The notes beneath the pieces were generated by a model that was given only the letters and a program-made list of their open reading frames with translations, was not told the DNA's origin and made no database searches. Position numbers and translations under genes: made by a program. From the NCBI RefSeq assembly GCF_005925345.1, contig NZ_SSHJ01000012.1:62001-126000 (forward strand): a DNA stretch of 64,000 bases, written 5' to 3'. Source of the DNA: Pedobacter ureilyticus (lineage in GTDB: Bacteria > Bacteroidota > Bacteroidia > Sphingobacteriales > Sphingobacteriaceae). Shown in pieces: positions 60,082-64,000 of this stretch (the stretch's first letter is position 1; the number at the start of each line of letters is the position of its first letter).

Positions 60082-60330
60082 TTATTTAACTTCTTCGTAA
60101 TCTACAAATTCGCCTAAATTATCGGCATTGCCCTTCCTCTTCTCCTTTTTAGGCATGTGATCTATAGAAATTGTACCCTCTGGCCTAACCGGACGTTGCT
60201 GTTGACCCGTGGCCTGTTGTTGCATTTTGCTAAAGGCATTTTTAATTACCATAGGAAATATAATCCTCATCAGTAATCTAATTACCCATAAAACAATGAT
60301 TGCTATTATTAAAAACTTAATTATACCCAT
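60082..60330 (-). CDS. DUF4834 family small membrane protein
   Basis: 82 residues from the ATG at 60330 (MGIIKFLIIAIIVLW). A longer frame starting at 60381 is excluded because the TATATTTG promoter element at 60354-60347 lies within it. One N-terminal helix (about 2-22) is followed by a basic, Gln-rich linker and an acidic end GEFVDYEEVK. This arrangement fits DUF4834. Role unknown. It is convergent with the acyltransferase gene (stops adjacent). Confidence 0.75.
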   Translation of the reverse strand: MGIIKFLIIAIIVLWVIRLLMRIIFPMVIKNAFSKMQQQATGQQQRPVRPEGTISIDHMPKKEKRKGNADNLGEFVDYEEVK

Positions 60331-60346
60331 TTTTATACTGTTACTA

Positions 60347-60354
60347 CAAATATA
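60347..60354 (-). promoter_or_regulatory. -7 element of the DUF4834 gene
   Basis: TATATTTG on the minus strand, 17 bases before the ATG at 60330. CAAA at 60379-60382 (TTTG on the minus strand) lies 24 bases away, slightly beyond the usual spacing. Confidence 0.5.
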
Positions 60355-60420
60355 GACTTTGCCTTGTGCTTTTTGTTTCAAATAACGACTTTCATTGCAA
60401 TTTCATTACAATTGAAAAAA

Positions 60421-61185
60421 TTATGCGGGAGCGCTCCACCACGGTGTCATCATTCCCGTTAAACTGAAGGCGGTTAGATAAATCAAAGCCAACATGCAGT
60501 TCATTATGAGTAATACAAGTATCATTTTAAAGATTGAAGCTTGATTTTTTCTAATTAATCCGCCGAAGGCATAACCATAATAACACATGAACAATACCAT
60601 GAACATGGTGTAATTAACACTTAGACTGCCCAATACATAAAATTTAAGCAGCTGATAAAAGTTGACGAATATTAAAAAAACATTTAGATAGGCCGCCAAG
60701 TAAGTATTGATTAGGAAATGCTCCCAATAATTATATTTATTCTTGATTAGAAAAACCCAGGTTACCAAACTTAACAATGGGATGAGTAAAAAAATGAGTA
60801 AACTGGGGTAGTGAGCGAAAAAGCTATGGTTAATTTCTATGCTAGCGCCTGGATTTTGCGTTTCGTACCTTACTTGCAACAAATAATTTACCACCTTTGC
60901 AAAAAGCGTTGATAAGGTGCTCATAATTACCACAAAGGCAAAAGGTCGAAAATGCTTTACCCGTTTCCCAGAGAGGTAGTCGTTTAGTGCTTTGCCTGGC
61001 CTAGAAATTAAATGCCTTAAGGTGTAGAAAAATCCGCGATCTACATGAAAAACAGAATGAGGTATATCGTGAAGAAAGTAATGGAAATCTATTTTATCGA
61101 CATTGGCTGACTGCCCACACTCGGGACAATATTTTCCTTGGTAACGATGACCACAATTCTTGCAGGTTATAGCAGCTCTTTTCAT
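60421..61185 (-). CDS. DUF3667 domain membrane protein with zinc ribbon
   Basis: 254 residues. The N-terminus has a zinc-ribbon: CKNCGHRYQGKYCPECGQ (Cys9, Cys12, Cys21, Cys24 region). Then comes the DUF3667 part (DFHYFLHDIPHSVFHVDRGFFYTLRHLISRPGKALNDYLSGKR broken at FYTL) and about five membrane helices. The function is unknown. It is a typical Bacteroidota protein and lies between the DUF4834 and ywbE genes on the same strand. Confidence 0.88.
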   Translation of the reverse strand: MKRAAITCKNCGHRYQGKYCPECGQSANVDKIDFHYFLHDIPHSVFHVDRGFFYTLRHLISRPGKALNDYLSGKRVKHFRPFAFVVIMSTLSTLFAKVVNYLLQVRYETQNPGASIEINHSFFAHYPSLLIFLLIPLLSLVTWVFLIKNKYNYWEHFLINTYLAAYLNVFLIFVNFYQLLKFYVLGSLSVNYTMFMVLFMCYYGYAFGGLIRKNQASIFKMILVLLIMNCMLALIYLTAFSLTGMMTPWWSAPA

Positions 61186-61230
61186 AGATTACTGAAGAAG
61201 TTTGATTTAGCTAGTCCTAAGTTAAGAAAA

Positions 61231-61431
61231 CTAATTGTCTTCTACTATTTCACAAACGCGACCTATTTGGCCATCTTCTAAACGAACTTTTATCCCTCTA
61301 GAGTGAAATGCTGAGGAGGTTAATAATTTTTCGACCACGCCGTAGGTTACATTGCCGTTTCTTTGATCCTTTTTAAGGATGATACCCACTTCCAAACCTG
61401 GGTAAATTTCGTTTCTATTCTGTCCTTGCAT
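61231..61431 (-). CDS. ywbE: YwbE family protein
   Basis: 66 residues, cytosolic, DUF2196. The pattern GQNRNEIYPGLEVGIILKKD and GIKVRLEDGQIGRVCEIV closely matches Bacillus YwbE, a small beta-rich protein of unknown function. Full length, nothing missing. It starts 46 bases upstream of the DUF3667 gene on the same strand. Confidence 0.88.
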   Translation of the reverse strand: MQGQNRNEIYPGLEVGIILKKDQRNGNVTYGVVEKLLTSSAFHSRGIKVRLEDGQIGRVCEIVEDN

Positions 61432-61522
61432 ATATTTTGTTGCAATTTACGGGTTATGAGTTGACACTTTTCCGTTTGTCGAATTAGTTCATTGGTTAAG
61501 CCCTCAAACTAGCTCTTTCGTT

Positions 61523-61550
61523 GAGATTCCCGCCTACGTGGGAATGACGG
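61523..61550. repeat. GAGATTCCC...GGGAATGACGG dispersed hairpin
   Basis: ATTCCC and GGGAAT pair around GCCTACGT. This short repeat type, with TGACGG following, is found in spacers of many bacteria. It lies between ywbE and the end of uvrB. Confidence 0.6.
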
Positions 61551-61560
61551 CAAGGAGCGC

Positions 61561-63600
61561 TTATTTCCCAAACCTTTCTTCAAACACTTTCTCTAAAGCA
61601 AACATTTCGTCGCGTAGTCGGGCTGCTAGCAAGAAATCCATTTCTTTGGCTGCTTTTTGCATTTCCTTACGAGATTTATCTAATGCTTTTTGCAGTTCTG
61701 GTTTGGTCATGTACTGCACTACTGGATCTGCCGCTACACTTACCTCATCCACTTCTACGTAAGCTTTTGCCCTTGCTTTTTGCTTTTCCGAAACCTCTAA
61801 CACAGAAGTTTGCTCCATAATTTCTTCCTTAGATTTGCCAACCGTTTTTGGTGTAATGCCATGCTCCAAGTTGTAGGCAATCTGCTTTTCCCTCCGTCGG
61901 TTGGTTTCGCTAATGGTACGCTCCATCGATTCGGTAATGTCATCCGCGTACATAATTACACGGCCTCTATCGTTACGGGCAGCACGACCTATGGTTTGAA
62001 TCAATGCCCTGTCCGAACGTAAAAAACCCTCTTTATCAGCGTCTAAAATCGCAACAAAACTTACTTCTGGCAAATCTAAACCTTCTCGCAGCAAGTTAAT
62101 CCCAATTAATACATCAAACTCGCCCAAACGCAAGCCACGCAAAATCTCTACACGCTCTAGGGTCTTCACTTCAGAGTGGATGTAACGACATTTGATGTTC
62201 AATCGGTCCATGTATTTAGTCAGTTCCTCTGCCATTCTTTTGGTCAGTGTGGTTACCAAAACACGGTCGCCTTGCTTAATGGTTTTATCAATCTCGTCCA
62301 ACAAATCATCTACTTGGTTTATCGCGGGACGAATTTCGATCAATGGATCTAACAACCCAGTAGGTCTAATTACCTGCTCAATTACCACTCCCTCAGATTT
62401 TTGAAGCTCATAATCGGCCGGTGTTGCACTTACATAAATGGTTTGTGGGGCTAAACGCTCAAACTCTTCAAAGTTTAATGGACGGTTATCTAATGCTGAT
62501 GGTAAGCGGAAACCATATTCTACCAATGATAACTTTCTCGACCTATCGCCACCATACATGGCCCTAATTTGCGGAACCGTTACATGACTTTCATCTATTA
62601 CCATCAGGTAATCATCTGGAAAATAATCTAGCAAACAGAAAGGGCGCATACCGGGTGTACGGCCATCGAAAAAACGAGAATAATTCTCAATTCCAGAGCA
62701 GTAACCCAACTCTTTCATCATTTCTATATCGAAATTAACACGCTCTTCTAAACGTTTGGCTTCTAAATTTAAACCATCTCCTAAAAGCTGTGTTTTACGA
62801 GCTTCTAATTCTTCTTGTATGCCCCAAATAGATTGGTTAAACCTGTCTTTTGGCGTAACAAAAAGGTTGGCAGGGTAAATGGCAATGTCCTCCAATTTCT
62901 CTAAAGTTTTTCCCGTAATCGGATCGATAGCTGATAGTTCTTCAATGTCATCCCCAAAAAATGAAATACGATAAGCGTAATCCATATAGGCTGGATAAAT
63001 ATCTACGGTATCACCTTTTACTCGGAAAGTGCCACGTTTAAAATCATTGATGGTACGAGCATATAAAATTTCCACCAGGTGGTGTAAAAAAGCATTTCTA
63101 CTTACCCTTGTACCTACGCCAAAACGGTACACAGACTTAGAAAAATCATCTGGATTACCCATACCATAAATACAGGAAATGGACGAAACGATAATCACAT
63201 CTCTGCGGCCCGAAATTAATGAAGAAGTAGAACGTAGGCGTAATTTTTCTATCTCTTCGTTAATTTGTAAATCTTTTTCGATGTAAGTATTGGTGGTAGG
63301 CATATACGCCTCTGGCTGATAATAATCGTAGTAAGAAACGAAGTAGTTTACCGCATTTTCGGGAAAAAACTGTTTCATCTCGCCATAAAGCTGCGCCGCC
63401 AAAGTTTTGTTGTGACTAAGAATTAGTGTGGGCTTTTGCGTTTGCTCAATTACATTGGCTATGGTAAAGGTTTTACCAGAACCTGTAACTCCTAAAAGAG
63501 TTTGATAATGTTCGGCAGCATTTACGCCTTCTACCAATTGCTTGATTGCTCCGGGCTGATCGCCAGTAGGTTTATAATCTGAGATGAGTTTGAACTTCAT
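61561..63600 (-). CDS. uvrB: Excinuclease ABC subunit B
   Basis: DNA damage recognition helicase of nucleotide excision repair; with UvrA it loads on DNA and recruits UvrC. 679 residues. Walker A GVTGSGKT at 37-44, the beta-hairpin [12 protein letters not shown] from Tyr91, the helicase motif DESH, and in the second RecA-like domain the [12 protein letters not shown] and IGRAARN motifs; the UVR domain that binds UvrC is at the end (about 630-679, [16 protein letters not shown]). The ATG at 63600 lies 6 bases after a TATCTTTG promoter element, so the message may be leaderless. Confidence 0.97.
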   Translation of the reverse strand: MKFKLISDYKPTGDQPGAIKQLVEGVNAAEHYQTLLGVTGSGKTFTIANVIEQTQKPTLILSHNKTLAAQLYGEMKQFFPENAVNYFVSYYDYYQPEAYMPTTNTYIEKDLQINEEIEKLRLRSTSSLISGRRDVIIVSSISCIYGMGNPDDFSKSVYRFGVGTRVSRNAFLHHLVEILYARTINDFKRGTFRVKGDTVDIYPAYMDYAYRISFFGDDIEELSAIDPITGKTLEKLEDIAIYPANLFVTPKDRFNQSIWGIQEELEARKTQLLGDGLNLEAKRLEERVNFDIEMMKELGYCSGIENYSRFFDGRTPGMRPFCLLDYFPDDYLMVIDESHVTVPQIRAMYGGDRSRKLSLVEYGFRLPSALDNRPLNFEEFERLAPQTIYVSATPADYELQKSEGVVIEQVIRPTGLLDPLIEIRPAINQVDDLLDEIDKTIKQGDRVLVTTLTKRMAEELTKYMDRLNIKCRYIHSEVKTLERVEILRGLRLGEFDVLIGINLLREGLDLPEVSFVAILDADKEGFLRSDRALIQTIGRAARNDRGRVIMYADDITESMERTISETNRRREKQIAYNLEHGITPKTVGKSKEEIMEQTSVLEVSEKQKARAKAYVEVDEVSVAADPVVQYMTKPELQKALDKSRKEMQKAAKEMDFLLAARLRDEMFALEKVFEERFGK

Positions 63601-63605
63601 TAGTA

Positions 63606-63613
63606 CAAAGATA
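63606..63613 (-). promoter_or_regulatory. -7 element of uvrB
   Basis: TATCTTTG on the minus strand, an exact match to the consensus, ending 6 bases before the start codon. The -33 element is not evident. Confidence 0.55.
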
Positions 63614-63647
63614 CAGTTTAGGTATTATACGTTATTATTAAATCTCA

Positions 63648-63675
63648 TCGTCATTGCAAGGCGCAAAACAATCTC
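63648..63675. repeat. CGTCATTGCGAGG-family fragment
   Basis: TCGTCATTGCAAGGCGCAAA and ACAATCTC resemble the repeats at 245-319 and 25842-25990. Confidence 0.5.
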
Positions 63676-63740
63676 TTTTGAAGAAGATTATAGCTTTAAG
63701 ATTGATTAGTACCGAACCAGGACGAATAATAAAACAGCTG

Positions 63741-63807
63741 CTCGGATAAAATGTTATGAAAAAAGAAAGCCCCGAAAAAATCGAGGCCTTCAGGGTATTT
63801 ATCCGAG
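63741..63807 (-). terminator. Nested hairpin, terminator of the last gene
   Basis: Outer arms CTCGGATAAA (63741-63750) and TTTATCCGAG (63798-63807) enclose an inner stem of CCCCGA against TCGAGG; on the minus strand the inner stem is followed by GCTTTCTTTTTTC. It lies just past the stop at 63813. Confidence 0.7.
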
Positions 63808-63812
63808 ATTTA

Positions 63813-64000
63813 TTATTTGCCTTTTTTAACTTCCAACTGCATTGGGTTTATACCCTCAGATTGACCCCTGCCCGCAGCAGCTTGAGCCGCCTTAAACAAT
63901 TGAAATTTAGATGGGACAGCTTCTACCGCTCCCCAAGTATTGTTGCTCTCGTCTATATCGGCAGTTTCGCGAAGCGGATCAATTTTTATCGCTGCCACTT
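63813..64000 (-). CDS. C-terminal end of a larger protein, probably M1 family metallopeptidase (partial)
   Basis: Sixty-one or so codons run off the right edge of the window; a GTG at 63998 is not a real start. The end IDPLRETADIDESNNTWGAV, then PSKFQLFKAAQ and INPMQLEVKKGK, resembles the C-terminus of Bacteroidota M1 aminopeptidases (ETADxDxSNN motif). The catalytic part lies outside. A terminator follows the stop. Confidence 0.55.
   Translation of the reverse strand, partial: VAAIKIDPLRETADIDESNNTWGAVEAVPSKFQLFKAAQAAAGRGQSEGINPMQLEVKKGK

Noticed and set aside
1..64000. tRNA, rRNA, prophage or integrase genes.
   Set aside because: No cloverleaf, rRNA segment or phage structural gene was recognised on either strand.

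Overview
The window looks like a chromosomal segment of a Bacteroidota bacterium of the Sphingobacteriaceae, most like Pedobacter. The signs are: promoters of the Bacteroidota form TTTG-N19-TAnnTTTG (clearest before rplM), almost no Shine-Dalgarno sequences, SusC-type plug and carboxypeptidase-like receptor domains, a C-terminal type IX secretion sorting domain, coaX of type III, and many lineage-typical families (DUF4407, DUF3109, DUF3108, DUF2480, DUF4834, DUF3667). No rRNA, tRNA, phage or CRISPR was seen. Taxonomy is inferred from protein character only.

Layout. 1-500 holds intergenic repeats and the rplM promoter and leader. 501-3144 is rplM-rpsI-rpsB-tsf. 3367-10828 holds a rhomboid protease, a TPR-like lipoprotein, a dipeptide epimerase, an XRE regulator with possible operator repeats, a rhodanese and a DUF4407 protein. 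11091-18694 is rich in secreted peptidases (M61, M28) and contains an AT-rich insert (about 14570-17500) with a metzincin protease gene broken by a frameshift and flanked by two copies of the 3' end of a GNAT gene. 18829-22589 holds envelope and membrane functions (SPFH protein, CapA-like, NlpC/P60). 23041-25731 is pdhA-pdhC. 26000-26812 is an array of about five 165-base tandem repeats abutting a sodium/solute symporter gene, which has a 41-residue partner gene. 28778-35554 holds a PIG-L deacetylase, a LEA-type lipoprotein, an outer-membrane barrel protein and a REP-associated transposase (RAYT).

36298-37685 is a fluoride/proton antiporter gene of the CLC-F type with a fluoride (crcB) riboswitch in front of it. 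37852-44002 is hutU and hutH, split by an oppositely oriented pair: a His/Cys-rich small protein and a TonB-dependent receptor, probably for a metal. 45176-47983 is rfbB-rfbD-rfbA for dTDP-L-rhamnose. 48054-58609 holds conserved envelope genes: DUF proteins, a PpiD-like chaperone, lptC, a barrel protein, coaX, a membrane protein, a glycosyltransferase and a LpxH-like phosphoesterase. 59014-64000 holds an acyltransferase, small membrane proteins, ywbE, uvrB and the end of a probable M1 peptidase.

The spacer DNA carries several dispersed palindromic families: a small MITE-like element with GCCACAGATGCACAG termini, a long hairpin family with CGTCATTTCGA ends, a CGTCATTGCGAGG family, and repeated AT-rich phrases. 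The RAYT gene has palindromes inside its own reading frame. The items most worth a second look are the riboswitch with its predicted ribosome-site pairing, the MITE-like family, the RAYT palindromes, the 165-base array, and the metal-receptor insertion between the histidine-degradation genes.
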